A stretch of 64,000 bases of DNA from Leadbetterella lacunae (GCF_042649125.1 NZ_JBHRYQ010000001.1:4278001-4342000); one strand, 5' to 3'; positions 1 through 9,294 are shown, numbered from the stretch's first letter. The notes: a model not told the origin generated them from the letters alone. Program-made: numbers and translations.

Positions 1-381
1 TGGAAAATCGTGTTTGGGGTTTTCTACGTTAAATGTGGAGTCACTGTATGTCGTCATTTCAAACTTTACCATATCTTCATTTCCTGGCGTAACGATAGAC
101 ATTGTCCAGGTCGAATCGCTTAAACTTAAGTCCATTTTTTCTTGCCAAGTGGTATCTTTTCCACTCATCACAAAGCCATGACCCGCGTATTGGGTTTCGC
201 TTATTTTAGCCCAAAACTCAAAGGTTTCAGTTTTTGTATCTTCGTTTATTTGCTTCCAATTTCCGATTAGCCAATCAAAATTTTCTCTTTTATTCGGATA
301 GTTTTCAGCTGACTCTGTAGTTTTTTGATTGCATGCGTTTAGTGCAAATAGTAGCATTGCTGGGAATAAAAACTTTTTCAT
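1..381 (-). CDS. DUF6265-like lipoprotein, 3' end outside window
   Basis: Reading leftward from an ATG at 379-381, 127 codons stay open to the window edge, so the C-terminus is missing. The N-terminus is a lipoprotein signal: a short basic start, a hydrophobic stretch, then the lipobox L-N-A-C with the cysteine near residue 17. The mature part has the DUF6265-type pattern: W-L-I-G-N-W-K near residue 40, then a run ending N-P-K-H-D-F-P at the edge. Such proteins are small beta-rich lipoproteins of unknown function. Family assignment is from motif memory; the lipoprotein call is direct. Confidence 0.7.
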   Translation of the reverse strand, partial: MKKFLFPAMLLFALNACNQKTTESAENYPNKRENFDWLIGNWKQINEDTKTETFEFWAKISETQYAGHGFVMSGKDTTWQEKMDLSLSDSTWTMSIVTPGNEDMVKFEMTTYSDSTFNVENPKHDFP

Positions 382-998
382 TTGAGGCGATTTTTTTTAG
401 TAAATCTACTCACTTTTGGTTTAAAATTCCATTCACAAACTCACTTCATTTGTAGTTTGGTCTACTTTTCTTGAGCATATAATTTTAAAAGTCTGTAATT
501 CCTACTGCTATATTTTGTTAAACTTCATTTTCATTTTTTTCAAAAGTCTTGCGTAACCAAGTAAAATTTGAGGAGCAAGCATAGACTTGTGCAAAAGAAA
601 AATTAGAGATGAAAATCACCAATAACAAAGTGTTTTTTAGTGATTTCAAAGCGTAAGATTTTAAGTTGAATTAAGATTATGCAAGAGTAAAAAAAAGCAA
701 ACTCTTTAGTAATTGAAATAAAGAATCAACTGATTTTATATTCGAAAGTGTGAGTTTTTGGACTAATGTTTTTTTATAAATAATTATTTTTTTTGGCTCT
801 TTTTTTATGGAATGTTAAGTTCTAGTTAAATGCTTGTAAATCAGAAGTTTAAATATTATTTTTTGATTTTTTTTCAAAGCTTTAATATCTGTTTTTTTGA
901 CTTACCGAAAGATAAAATTAGGTTGATTTATATCAATTTAGCAATTTTTAAAAAATAGCTTTGTACCACATACAGTTCTAAAATAAATTATAAAATCC
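382..998. other. AT-rich intergenic region, no gene seen
   Basis: About 617 bases of very AT-rich DNA between two divergently transcribed genes. No convincing open frame on either strand. It must hold both promoters. A weak inverted repeat (GAAAATCAC near 611 and GTGATTT near 640) is visible but is not followed by a T tract. The only other recognisable element is the TAnnTTTG box listed separately. Confidence 0.6.
956..963 (+). promoter_or_regulatory. Putative Bacteroidota -7 box (TAGCTTTG)
   Basis: TAGCTTTG matches the Bacteroidota primary sigma -7 consensus TAnnTTTG and lies 36 bases before the start codon of the CotH/lamin-tail gene. No clear -33 TTTG box is at the usual spacing, so this is a single-box match. 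Confidence 0.3.
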
Positions 999-3900
999 AT
1001 GATTACTATTAAAGAATTCACCAAATCCGCAGTCGTTGTTCAGACTGTTTTTTTAGTCTTTTGTGGCTATTTGGCTTTGGCTCAAAATGTAATAATTAAC
1101 GAAGCGATGTCTCAAAATTCGGATAGTTTTGAAGATCCTATTTTTGAAAAAACATTCGACTGGATTGAGCTTAGAAATACTACAAATACAGACATCAACT
1201 TGTTTGGATATTACCTTACGGATGATAAAACTAACCTCCAAAAATTTCAGTTTTTGAATCCAAGCGAAATAGTAGGAGCACAGGGGTATCGGATTTTTTG
1301 GGCGAGCGGAACTCCGCTTTTAGGAAGTGATCATTTAAATTTTAAACTTTCAGACAATGGAGAGTCTATTTATCTAGTGGGGCAAGATGGGCTAACGATA
1401 ATCGATAGCCTCATAATGCCAAAACTCTCACATGACATATCGTACGGTAAAGAAGTTACTAACCCCGCAGTTTTACGGTACTATTTCCCGGCATCACCTG
1501 GTATTGAAAACAAGACCGAGAATGCATTTTTAGGAATACTTGAAGATCCAACTTTTAGCCATGAAAGCGGATTTTATTCCAATGCATTTTCTTTGACTTT
1601 TCTTGATACCATGCCGGGCGATAGTATTGTGTATACCGTAGATAGCTCAGACCCAGAAATTGGGAACATTACTCCTAAAAACTGGTCCTATATTTCGAGT
1701 TATCCTTATGGCTCTGGGGTTACTAGTTATACCCAAAATACTAAAACGGCCCAAAGTTACTTATATCAAAATGGCATTTCGGTTTCAGCTGCTAGTCCAA
1801 GTTTGCGGTATTCTGATATTCCAACAGATTGGTCTGCAAATCCTCAATATTTGTATTCGGGCCAATATTGGGATGCCTGCAAAGTGGTGACCGCCAAAAG
1901 AATAAAGCACGGATATATTTCGTCAAAAACTGTTTCTAAGAGCTACTTTAATACTTTAAATAAGGTAAATCCAAGTTTCCCGATTGTGTCTTTGCGTGTA
2001 AATCCTAAAGATTTATTTGAAAAAAACGGAGGAATCTATATACCCGGGATGGTGCCTGTGTCATATAAAATTTCGAACAACCAAAGTGAGCCCATTTATA
2101 AGAAATTCAATAGTTTCAATTTTAAAGACAAAAACCTATACGGAACCTTTACATATATAGAAAATGGCGAGAATATCATTGATAATCAAGTTAGGGTAAA
2201 CATTAGGGGGAAATATTCTTCTCAGTTTCCACTTAAAGGATTTAATCTAAAAATGCGAGATTCAAATGAGGATGATTTTGATTTAGAAAAATTTGGCTGG
2301 AGTGGAACTGATAAAAGCAATAAAATTATGCTTCGAAATGGAGGGAATGACTATTTAGCCAGCCATTTTAAAGATGCTCTCACGCATGAAGTGTCTAAAA
2401 ATATGAATTTGGAGCTTATGCGATATAGGCCGGCTAATCAGTTTTTGAATGGAGAATATTGGGGCGTAATAAATATCCGAGATAGGATTAAATCAGACTA
2501 TCTAGCCAATAAGTATGGCATTGAAAAAAACTTTATTGAAATCAATGAATTCAATGTGGAAGGAGACGACCTTTCGCCTGACTTTGAAAGTTTTTTGGAT
2601 TTTGTAAAAAACAACAACATGGGGGTTTCTTCTAATTTTGAGTATTTTAAGAAAAAAGTTAACATTAACAGCCTGATCGACCACAGTATTTCTTACGCTT
2701 TTTTTGGAAACTGGGATGCGTTTTTTAACAATAATAAATTTTGGCGAAGTGTAGACAGTACATCCACTTCCATAGATTCTAGCTACCTAAAATACAACTA
2801 TGTTTTATACGATATGGATTTGAGTTTGGACCGCACCAATACCTTTGATATACTGAATTCACCTAATAATACCGACTACTTTTATGGTTATTTGATAACA
2901 AACACGGCATTCAAACATATGTTTATCAATAGGTTTGCTGATCTTTTAAATACCAATTACAAGCAGTCTAATTTAACGAATGCTATTGACTCCTTAAAAA
3001 ACAACATAGATGGTCAAATGGCTAGTCATTGGGAAAGGTGGCGGAAACCGTGGGATTATTCGGAGTGGACTTCGGTGGTAGGTGATGCCAAAACAAAGTT
3101 GCTTTTGAGGCCTAATAAAGTCCTACAAGATATTTTAACGGAGTTTTCGCTTGGAGGTACTTTTAATTTAAACTTAAATGTAGCAATCACTGATGGTTAT
3201 GTGCGGGTAAATACAGTAGATATTAAAAATGGAACCAAGGGTGTTCCTGCTGATTATTCAACTTGGACAGGCAAATATTTTGACAATATACCTTTTCAAA
3301 TAAAGGCCATTCCACATAACGGCTATAAGTTTTCACATTGGATAAAAAATGGAGTCACTATAACTGACTCCGTATTAACCATAAACTCTAGCGTAGACCT
3401 AACGTATTCGGCTTATTTTACTCAAATAGTGCTTTCAGAAAACCCAATTCCCGCAGCTTTTAATCTGAGTGCTTGCAGCTACGAACTAAGGAGATGGGAC
3501 GCCGACAATGCCGCCGAAACATATCCGAATAATATGCGATTTGTATATTTTCAAAACCAAGACACCCCATATACCACCACTACTTTTGATTTTCAAGCCT
3601 TTACTTCAGGTGCGTATAACCATACCTCCAGAACCCGTATAGTGGGTGATAATCATAAAGGCTTTAGTTTTATAAATACATCGGGTTCTAACTCAAATCC
3701 GGGATACCCTATTGGCAAAATGGGAGGAGCAGTTTTAGCATTAAATACTCAAAATTTAGATTCGGTAACGGTCTCATTTATAGCCAGAACAGTGGGCTCA
3801 AATAGTAGAAGATACGGTCTGAGTTTACAATATAGAATCGGCGATGTGTTAGATTTCCAGGAGTTTGATACTCCGATAAACTACGTGGGAGCAGAAGTAG

Positions 3901-4241
3901 CCGATGATTCGGTCGCTTTTGAAAATATATATCTGCCAGAAATTTTGCTAAATAAGCCTTATGTGCAGCTTCTTTGGAGATACTATTATATTTCGGGTGA
4001 AACCGGAAGTAGGGATCAGCTTGGCGTAGATGATATAGTGGTGAAGGGTATTGTGAAAGATGCTGCAGTGGTCAATAACAGCGTGGTAAGCATCAATCGC
4101 CCTGCTAAAATTTATAGTACGGGTCAGATAGGAAACAATTCCAATGTGGTGTTTGAATCTCAAAATTCCATCACCTTGTTACCTGGTTTTAGTGTAGAGC
4201 CGGGTTCGGTTTTTAAAGCAGAAACCCAAACATGTTTGTAA
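999..4241 (+). CDS. Secreted CotH-kinase / lamin-tail-domain surface protein
   Basis: A 1080-residue exported protein. Domains by eye: signal peptide (about 1-28, ending L-A-L-A-Q); lamin-tail domain (about 28-150, with I-I-N-E and D-W-I-E-L-R-N); a chitobiase-like segment near 190-310 (Y-T-V-D-S-S-D-P-E); CotH kinase-like domain (about 340-720) with V-R-G-type core I-R-G-K-Y-S-S and acidic motif Y-D-M-D-L-S-L-D near 603; an InlB-B-repeat-like segment (about 720-810); a beta-rich region; and a C-terminal module with L-L-P-G-F-S-V-E-P-G-S, typical of Cytophagales surface proteins. CotH family members phosphorylate proteins in spore-formers; the role in Bacteroidota is unknown. It ends just before a hairpin and has no operon partner. 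Confidence 0.8.
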   Translation: MITIKEFTKSAVVVQTVFLVFCGYLALAQNVIINEAMSQNSDSFEDPIFEKTFDWIELRNTTNTDINLFGYYLTDDKTNLQKFQFLNPSEIVGAQGYRIFWASGTPLLGSDHLNFKLSDNGESIYLVGQDGLTIIDSLIMPKLSHDISYGKEVTNPAVLRYYFPASPGIENKTENAFLGILEDPTFSHESGFYSNAFSLTFLDTMPGDSIVYTVDSSDPEIGNITPKNWSYISSYPYGSGVTSYTQNTKTAQSYLYQNGISVSAASPSLRYSDIPTDWSANPQYLYSGQYWDACKVVTAKRIKHGYISSKTVSKSYFNTLNKVNPSFPIVSLRVNPKDLFEKNGGIYIPGMVPVSYKISNNQSEPIYKKFNSFNFKDKNLYGTFTYIENGENIIDNQVRVNIRGKYSSQFPLKGFNLKMRDSNEDDFDLEKFGWSGTDKSNKIMLRNGGNDYLASHFKDALTHEVSKNMNLELMRYRPANQFLNGEYWGVINIRDRIKSDYLANKYGIEKNFIEINEFNVEGDDLSPDFESFLDFVKNNNMGVSSNFEYFKKKVNINSLIDHSISYAFFGNWDAFFNNNKFWRSVDSTSTSIDSSYLKYNYVLYDMDLSLDRTNTFDILNSPNNTDYFYGYLITNTAFKHMFINRFADLLNTNYKQSNLTNAIDSLKNNIDGQMASHWERWRKPWDYSEWTSVVGDAKTKLLLRPNKVLQDILTEFSLGGTFNLNLNVAITDGYVRVNTVDIKNGTKGVPADYSTWTGKYFDNIPFQIKAIPHNGYKFSHWIKNGVTITDSVLTINSSVDLTYSAYFTQIVLSENPIPAAFNLSACSYELRRWDADNAAETYPNNMRFVYFQNQDTPYTTTTFDFQAFTSGAYNHTSRTRIVGDNHKGFSFINTSGSNSNPGYPIGKMGGAVLALNTQNLDSVTVSFIARTVGSNSRRYGLSLQYRIGDVLDFQEFDTPINYVGAEVADDSVAFENIYLPEILLNKPYVQLLWRYYYISGETGSRDQLGVDDIVVKGIVKDAAVVNNSVVSINRPAKIYSTGQIGNNSNVVFESQNSITLLPGFSVEPGSVFKAETQTCL

Positions 4242-4300
4242 TGGTTTTATAGAGAGATTTTAAAAGAAATTTTGGTATGTCTTAATTTGGTGATTTTACA

Positions 4301-4336
4301 AATAGGGGATGTGATTTATTCGTCTCCTATTTTTTT
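4301..4336 (+). terminator. Hairpin plus T tract after the CotH gene
   Basis: AATAGGGGA pairs with TCTCCTATT (nine pairs including one G-T wobble), followed by seven T. It separates the rightward CotH gene from the convergent GNAT gene. Confidence 0.55.
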
Positions 4337-4343
4337 AAAAAAA

Positions 4344-4622
4344 TCACAAAACATCTTTAAAATCATCGTTTAAGTGCATGACTTTGTTTGCAAATGGGCA
4401 AAGTGGTACTATTTTGATGTTTTTATTTCTTGCCATTTCTACTGCTTTCATCACCAACTGTTTTCCAGCTCCCTTGCCTTTTAGAGCCTCCGATACCTCG
4501 GTGTGTTCTATTATTATGCGGTCGGTTCCGGCCCAATGATAAAATAGGCGGCCTAGTTTTTTGCCCTTTTCTTCTATATAAAATTCTCCTCTCTCGTCGG
4601 TTTCTTTATGTTTAATTTCCAT
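4344..4622 (-). CDS. Small GNAT-type N-acetyltransferase (YidJ/YjdJ-like)
   Basis: A 92-residue protein matching the compact GCN5-related family (COG2388, Acetyltransf_CG). The acetyl-CoA pyrophosphate-binding turn is visible as L-K-G-K-G-A-G-K near residues 47-54. It is preceded by I-I-E-H-T-E-V and followed by the C-terminal V-P-L-C-P-F-A pattern typical of this subfamily. The full family length is about 90-100 residues, so it is complete. Substrate unknown; cytosolic. It lies downstream of the YdcZ transporter gene with a 92-base gap, on the same strand. Confidence 0.85.
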   Translation of the reverse strand: MEIKHKETDERGEFYIEEKGKKLGRLFYHWAGTDRIIIEHTEVSEALKGKGAGKQLVMKAVEMARNKNIKIVPLCPFANKVMHLNDDFKDVL

Positions 4623-4714
4623 GATTATTAGTTTTTAAATTTAAGGGGGTTTAGGTGCTGATTTGCAGCAATTTAAGGTCGTGATAGATTTTCTAACACA
4701 TAATTCGGGTTAAA

Positions 4715-5158
4715 TCAAAAGTTACGAATAATGACTACGCCAGCTACCACTAAAACTATGCCGAGCACTTTCATAAAACTTATGGGATTTTGCTGAGAAA
4801 CTAATATATTAAAGTGCTCAAGAAGCACCGAAACTATCATTTGCCCAGCCACTACTAAACCAAAAGTTAGTCCAGGGCCCAGTTTTGGGAAAGCTAAAAT
4901 AATGACCGTTACATAAAATGCCCCTAACAAACCTCCGAGCCAAATATAAGCGGGTGCCTCCTTGATTCCTGATAGCGAAACCGTTTGGCGAGTTAAAACA
5001 ATATATCCGATTAACCCAACTGCTCCTACCACAAACGAAAACATAGAAGCATGTACGGGGCTCGCTACGGCTTTGCCTAACTTGGTGTTTAAGCCGGCTT
5101 GTATTGGTAAAAAGGCTCCTGATAAAAGGGCCATAATGACCCAAATGAATTTGTTCAT
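4715..5158 (-). CDS. DMT-superfamily transporter, YdcZ/DUF606 family
   Basis: A 147-residue integral membrane protein with about five hydrophobic segments. The start is placed at the ATG at 5156-5158 (M-N-K-F-I-W-V). The longer frame starting at 5200 would overlap a terminator hairpin and add a non-hydrophobic tail. Family marks include G-A-F-L-P-I-Q-A-G-L-N-T-K-L-G, the signature N-terminal helix of DUF606, and G-P-G-L-T-F-G-L. These proteins belong to the drug/metabolite transporter superfamily; the substrate is unknown. The upstream hairpin suggests its own promoter. Confidence 0.85.
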   Translation of the reverse strand: MNKFIWVIMALLSGAFLPIQAGLNTKLGKAVASPVHASMFSFVVGAVGLIGYIVLTRQTVSLSGIKEAPAYIWLGGLLGAFYVTVIILAFPKLGPGLTFGLVVAGQMIVSVLLEHFNILVSQQNPISFMKVLGIVLVVAGVVIIRNF

Positions 5159-5178
5159 GGTTTTAAAGTTTTCATGTA

Positions 5179-5220
5179 TAAAAAAATAAAGAAAGGCCAC
5201 TCAAGTGTAACCTTTCTTTA
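5179..5220 (-). terminator. Rho-independent terminator after the YceI gene
   Basis: On the minus strand AAAGAAAGG pairs perfectly with CCTTTCTTT, followed by a T-rich tract (A7 on the plus strand at about 5180-5186). It ends the AraC-pirin-YceI run and supports the short start of the YdcZ gene. Confidence 0.7.
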
Positions 5221-5233
5221 GCAAATATAAACC

Positions 5234-5758
5234 TTAAGCCTGTTTGATAAACTGTGCTTCTACCTGAATTTTCACTTTGTCAGAAACTACTATGCTTCCG
5301 GCCTCGGTTACGGCGTTCCAAGTCAGGTTGAAGTCTTTACGCGAAATCTCCCCTTTTATTTCAAAACCAGCCTTTGTTTGGCCGTAAGGGTCTACCGCTA
5401 TGCCGTTTAGGTCTACGTCTAGTGTTACTTCTTTGGTTACGTCTCTTATAGTTAAGTCGCCTACCAATGTTTCGCCATCAAATGATTTTGAAACGAATGT
5501 CATCTCTGGATAGGCCTCTGCATTAAAGAAGTCGTCTGATTTTAAGTGCCCATCTCTGTCTGCATTTTTGGTGTTTATAGAGTCTATTTTAGCAGAGAAA
5601 TTGATTGATGCATCCACGAAATTTTCATTGTCAGTTTCTAGGTTTGCGTCAAATTCTTGAAAATGACCCGTAACTGTAGAGATCATCATGTGTTTTACTT
5701 TGAATGTAATTTCTGAGTGCGTTGGGTCAATCGCCCATTTTGTTTTTAAAGCTTCCAT
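5234..5758 (-). CDS. YceI-family protein without signal peptide
   Basis: A 174-residue YceI domain protein, a lipocalin-like barrel that binds long amphiphiles such as polyisoprenoids. Family motifs are clear: W-A-I-D-P-T-H-S-E-I-T-F-K-V-K-H at the N-terminus, D-G-H-L-K-S-D-D-F-F-N-A-E near the middle, and G-D-L-T-I-R-D-V-T-K-E-V. There is no export signal, so it is probably cytosolic. The start codon lies 31 bases after the pirin stop, consistent with co-transcription, and a terminator follows. Ligand not known. Confidence 0.92.
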   Translation of the reverse strand: MEALKTKWAIDPTHSEITFKVKHMMISTVTGHFQEFDANLETDNENFVDASINFSAKIDSINTKNADRDGHLKSDDFFNAEAYPEMTFVSKSFDGETLVGDLTIRDVTKEVTLDVDLNGIAVDPYGQTKAGFEIKGEISRKDFNLTWNAVTEAGSIVVSDKVKIQVEAQFIKQA

Positions 5759-5789
5759 TGTATTAATTTTGATTTAATTATTGTTTGTA

Positions 5790-6659
5790 TTAAAGACTCA
5801 TTGGAACTTCCATGAGTAATATTTTCGATCCTTCGTTGACTGAAACCGAAACACTGTCTAGGTCCCATACTCCGTATCCGTCTCTTTTTTCTAATTTTTG
5901 GCCATTTACGGTTGCTTCTCCTTCTAACACAAAGAAGTAAACGCCGTTTTCTTTGCTATGTAGCTTATATTCCTGGATGGTTTCTTTCGTAAATTCGCCT
6001 AAACTAAACCATGCATCTTGGTGTATCCAAACTCCTTGGTCGTCGGCATTGGGTGATAATATTTGGTAGAATTCGTTATCTTTTCTTAAGTCAGCTATCG
6101 ATATTTGGTCGTAACGAGGGGCCACTTGCTTTTTGTTAGGGAATACCCATATTTGTAGAAATTCTACTTCTTCGCCTTCGTTTTTATTGTATTCGCTATG
6201 GAAAATCCCTGTACCAGCACTCAATACCTGCACATCGCCTTTTCTGATTACTGCCACATTGCCAAGACTATCTTTGTGCTCCAAATCGCCCTGAAGCGGA
6301 ATCGATATTATCTCCATGTTATCGTGTGGGTGGCGTCCAAACCCCATGCCCCCAGACACTTTGTCGTCGTTTAGTACTCTTAAAACCCCAAAGTGCATAC
6401 GCTCAGGATTGTGATAATTTGCAAAGCTAAATGTGTGGTGCGAGTCTAACCATCCGTGGTTGGCGTGTCCTCTTGTGTTGTTTTTGTGAAATACAGTGTT
6501 CATGATCTTATCCGTTTTATTTGGTAAATGATTAAAACCTACTTGTTGCATTAGGGCGTCGAGCGTGGGGCTTTCTGTTGAAGCCGAAAGGGCAGCTGGG
6601 GCTGTTAAACCTAATAAGCTTGCTCCGAGCGACTGTTTGATAAACTTTTTGCGATCCAT
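5790..6659 (-). CDS. Pirin-family cupin with Tat-like N-terminal extension
   Basis: A 289-residue bicupin. Residues from about 53 onward (M-N-T-V-F-H-K, then R-G-H-A-N-H-G-W-L-D-S-H-H) match ordinary pirins. Metal ligands are visible in R-H-P-H-D-N-M-E and F-H-S-E-Y-N. Pirins include quercetin 2,3-dioxygenases and redox-sensing cofactors; the exact role here is unknown. Unusual are residues 1-52, which begin M-D-R-K-K-F-I-K-Q-S-L-G-A-S-L-L-G-L and look like a Tat or Sec signal (R-K rather than twin R-R). This predicts export or anchoring. An internal ATG at residue 53 is the alternative start. It lies between AraC and YceI genes. Confidence 0.88.
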   Translation of the reverse strand: MDRKKFIKQSLGASLLGLTAPAALSASTESPTLDALMQQVGFNHLPNKTDKIMNTVFHKNNTRGHANHGWLDSHHTFSFANYHNPERMHFGVLRVLNDDKVSGGMGFGRHPHDNMEIISIPLQGDLEHKDSLGNVAVIRKGDVQVLSAGTGIFHSEYNKNEGEEVEFLQIWVFPNKKQVAPRYDQISIADLRKDNEFYQILSPNADDQGVWIHQDAWFSLGEFTKETIQEYKLHSKENGVYFFVLEGEATVNGQKLEKRDGYGVWDLDSVSVSVNEGSKILLMEVPMSL

Positions 6660-6749
6660 TTTCTTTGCCTTTTGTATGATACAAAGGTCTACACAAATCA
6701 GAAGCTAGAAAATATAATAAAACGGTACGGACATATGAAAATCCGATAT

Positions 6750-7616
6750 TTAGCCTTGAGGGCGAAATTTTGAGGGGGAAGTGCCTACGCAATTCTTAAA
6801 AAAAGCAGAAAAATTTGCGGGTTCAGAGAAACCCAATGTGTACCCGATTTCTTTGGTAGAAAGCTCACTGAAGTATAGGTAGCGTTTGGCGGCTACTATT
6901 ATTCGGCTTTGAATATGCTCTTTGGCGGTTTTGCCTGTTTGCATTTTTACCACGCGGTTTAGGTGGTCGGGGCTTATGTTAAGTGCATCTGCATATTCGG
7001 TGGTGGTGTGCCAGGTTTGATGGTGCTCGTCTATTAGGGTTTTAAACTGACCTAATATTGAACTTTGCCCTGCAAGTGACTGCTCCGTGGCCTTGGGCAA
7101 AGAACAAATATTATTACACTGAATCAATATTAGTTTTAACAATGAACCAATGGCCTCATATTTAAAAGCAATATCGGATTGGTTAAGCTCAAAAATCTCT
7201 TTTGCATATCCATTTACCTTGGAAAGTTCGGCTTCGTTGAGCATTAGCGGCGGGCTTTCGCCGAAGTCGTTAAAAAGGTTAAGGTCTGCAATAAACCGAA
7301 CGGGGATATTATTTTTAACCAAAAACTGATGCGAAAACACCATAGAAAAACCAACCGAAGCTTGCTCTTCTATAACTTGATGCACCTGCCCGGGCGAAAT
7401 AAAAAAAATCTGATTGTTGGCCAATGCATATTCACTAAAATCTATAAAATGCTTTCCTTTGGCAGTTTGAACTATTAAAACCGTAAAATAATCGTGGCGG
7501 TGTGGTTCGTCTGGCTTGCCTTTATGTTTCAAATAGATTTCCTCCATTTTGGATATACCAAAACTCAGGCTGCTATCGGCTTTGTTAACTACCTCATACG
7601 TTTTTACGGCGTCCAT
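6750..7616 (-). CDS. AraC-family transcriptional regulator
   Basis: A 288-residue regulator with an N-terminal cupin-like sensor (about 20-110, with P-H-R-H-D-Y-F and F-I-S-P-G-Q-V-H-Q) and a C-terminal AraC double helix-turn-helix (about 185-285). The latter shows L-N-I-S-P-D-H-L-N-R-V-V-K and the signature E-I-G-Y-T-L-G-F-S-E-P-A-N-F-S. It lies immediately upstream of pirin and YceI on the same strand and is likely their regulator. The inducer cannot be read from the sequence. Confidence 0.92.
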   Translation of the reverse strand: MDAVKTYEVVNKADSSLSFGISKMEEIYLKHKGKPDEPHRHDYFTVLIVQTAKGKHFIDFSEYALANNQIFFISPGQVHQVIEEQASVGFSMVFSHQFLVKNNIPVRFIADLNLFNDFGESPPLMLNEAELSKVNGYAKEIFELNQSDIAFKYEAIGSLLKLILIQCNNICSLPKATEQSLAGQSSILGQFKTLIDEHHQTWHTTTEYADALNISPDHLNRVVKMQTGKTAKEHIQSRIIVAAKRYLYFSELSTKEIGYTLGFSEPANFSAFFKNCVGTSPSKFRPQG

Positions 7617-7730
7617 ATTTTTGAAGAAAGTTTGGCTATTTGTTATTCAAAGAAATTTAAAACTTAGGTGAACAAGAAAGATATTTCTAAAAGATAATAA
7701 TCCAATAAGCGGAAAATATGAAACGAAAAC

Positions 7731-8141
7731 CTAAAGGGACATTTGCATTTTCACAAAGTCAATTCCTTTTTTTGTATAAGTTTCATCGGTAGTTTTAAAT
7801 CCGAATTTTTCGTAGAAATACGCTTTTTCCGAGCGTGCATTGCACCAAAGCAATTGAACGCCTTTAGACTTTGTGAAGTCAATCATGTGATGGAGCAACT
7901 GACTGCCATAGCCATGCCCTTGTTCGGTAGTTTCGGTTGCAAATTTCCTAAACTGGGCTTCTTTTTCATTCAAAAAAACAGATACGATGCTGATTAAGAC
8001 CTCGTTTTTCCAAAGGCCAAAGTGTACGCCATTGGCATCTTCGGGCAGTATAGCAAAAGAAATCGGTTGGTCGGGCCACATTACACGGTGCCGCAAGTCG
8101 TGGGTTTGTTCGGCGGTTATTTCGCTTATTTTTGTTTCCAT
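7731..8141 (-). CDS. GNAT-family N-acetyltransferase
   Basis: A 136-residue acetyltransferase. The acetyl-CoA loop appears as E-Q-G-H-G-Y-G-S-Q-L-L near residues 74-84 (motif A, R/Q-x-x-G-x-G/A), followed by L-L-W-C-N-A-R and A-Y-F-Y-E-K-F-G-F, the usual motif B ending. Cytosolic; substrate unknown. It follows the M23 peptidase gene by 38 bases on the same strand, so the two may be co-transcribed. Confidence 0.88.
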   Translation of the reverse strand: METKISEITAEQTHDLRHRVMWPDQPISFAILPEDANGVHFGLWKNEVLISIVSVFLNEKEAQFRKFATETTEQGHGYGSQLLHHMIDFTKSKGVQLLWCNARSEKAYFYEKFGFKTTDETYTKKGIDFVKMQMSL

Positions 8142-8179
8142 TTCTTAAATGATTGCTTTCGAGCGGCAATTAATCTGTT

Positions 8180-9151
8180 TTATTTTTTAGAATTGCTTAT
8201 TTTATCTTTTTTTATCGGGGAATAGTCGGTTTTTGTTTCTCCGTTTACACTTAAATTTTCAAAATAACACTTTACGCCCGTGGCGATATTCATGTCTTCC
8301 ACATTTTGAATATGAAAATGCAAATGCGGCTCCGAAGAATTTCCTGAGTTACCACATAAGCCCAACAGCTCTCCACGTTTTACTTTTTGTCCTTCTTTTA
8401 CTACTATACTATTTTGCTTAAAATGTGCATAAAACAGATATTCGTTATTGGCGGTTTTGAGTATCACGGTGTTGCCCGGCACGTATATCGGGTTTAGTGT
8501 ACCAGGCGTGTTATCTTTTATGCCATCTACCGCCAGTACCACTTCGGCATCGCACGGTGCCAATAGTTTTTTGCCAAAGGCATAATAGTCTTCGTTTTTG
8601 CTGCCTGTGTTTTTATGTGAGCTTCCGTTTAGGTCTGTTATTACAAAATCAAATGCATTTTTCTGGGCATCACTTTCTACGTGATAGTTGAGTTCTTTAG
8701 TGTCACCTCCCCAAGTTACGGTCCATTCTTCTTCAAATGGCAAGTCTAGTTTAGTGGTATTTCGGGTGGGTTTTGGTAGTTTGTTTTCTACAAGTGGTTT
8801 TACCAAGAAGCCGTTTATTTTCGAGCTGTTATCTACCGAAATATTAAGTGCCCAAGTGGCTCTTTCAAAAACAGTTTTATAGGAAGCGTAGCTTTGCTCA
8901 TATTTAACAAAATCCCTCTGTATGATTTTTCCCGATTGAGTCATTAATCCGCCTAAAAATGCGGTTGTTTTATTGATTGGCAGAGCATTTTGCATTTCAG
9001 GCGAAAATGAATCAAAAATGGCTTGGTAGTTTTCTGAGTTAAAGTTTTCTTCAAATGCTTTAGCTGTAGCAGCGTAGTTTGCTTTTTCTTTTTGGGCAAA
9101 AACAGTGCAACATGATATAGAAAATAAAAAGAGTAGGAGGTAGTTTTTCAT
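8180..9151 (-). CDS. Exported M23-family peptidase with DUF3887-like N-terminal domain
   Basis: A 323-residue protein. It has a signal peptide ending F-A-Q near residue 20, an N-terminal DUF3887-like region (about 25-130, cystatin/NTF2-like fold in other proteins), and a C-terminal lysostaphin-type M23 domain (about 165-300). Zinc ligand motifs include H-L-H-F-H near 273-279 and an upstream S-H-K-N-T-G-S-K-N-E-D-Y-Y, whose H and D are spaced unusually compared with the common H-x3-D. The core G-Q-K-V-K-R-G-E-L-L-G-L-C-G-N-S-G is clear. Probably cleaves peptidoglycan cross-links or another glycine-rich peptide in the periplasm. Confidence 0.88.
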   Translation of the reverse strand: MKNYLLLFLFSISCCTVFAQKEKANYAATAKAFEENFNSENYQAIFDSFSPEMQNALPINKTTAFLGGLMTQSGKIIQRDFVKYEQSYASYKTVFERATWALNISVDNSSKINGFLVKPLVENKLPKPTRNTTKLDLPFEEEWTVTWGGDTKELNYHVESDAQKNAFDFVITDLNGSSHKNTGSKNEDYYAFGKKLLAPCDAEVVLAVDGIKDNTPGTLNPIYVPGNTVILKTANNEYLFYAHFKQNSIVVKEGQKVKRGELLGLCGNSGNSSEPHLHFHIQNVEDMNIATGVKCYFENLSVNGETKTDYSPIKKDKISNSKK

Positions 9152-9294
9152 AAAAAATAAGCAGTTTTCTGTTTGATTAAGACCTTTTTGCTTAAAAATA
9201 ACAGGATGAACAGATTTTAAATACTAATAATATTTAAACGGTTAAGGTGTATTTTTTTGAAAACGCTCAAAGCTAATAATAGTTATTCCAGAAC

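Noticed and set aside
4818..5144. 108-codon frame overlapping the YdcZ transporter
   Set aside because: Alternative frame of a recognisable membrane protein; no hydrophobic pattern or family match of its own.
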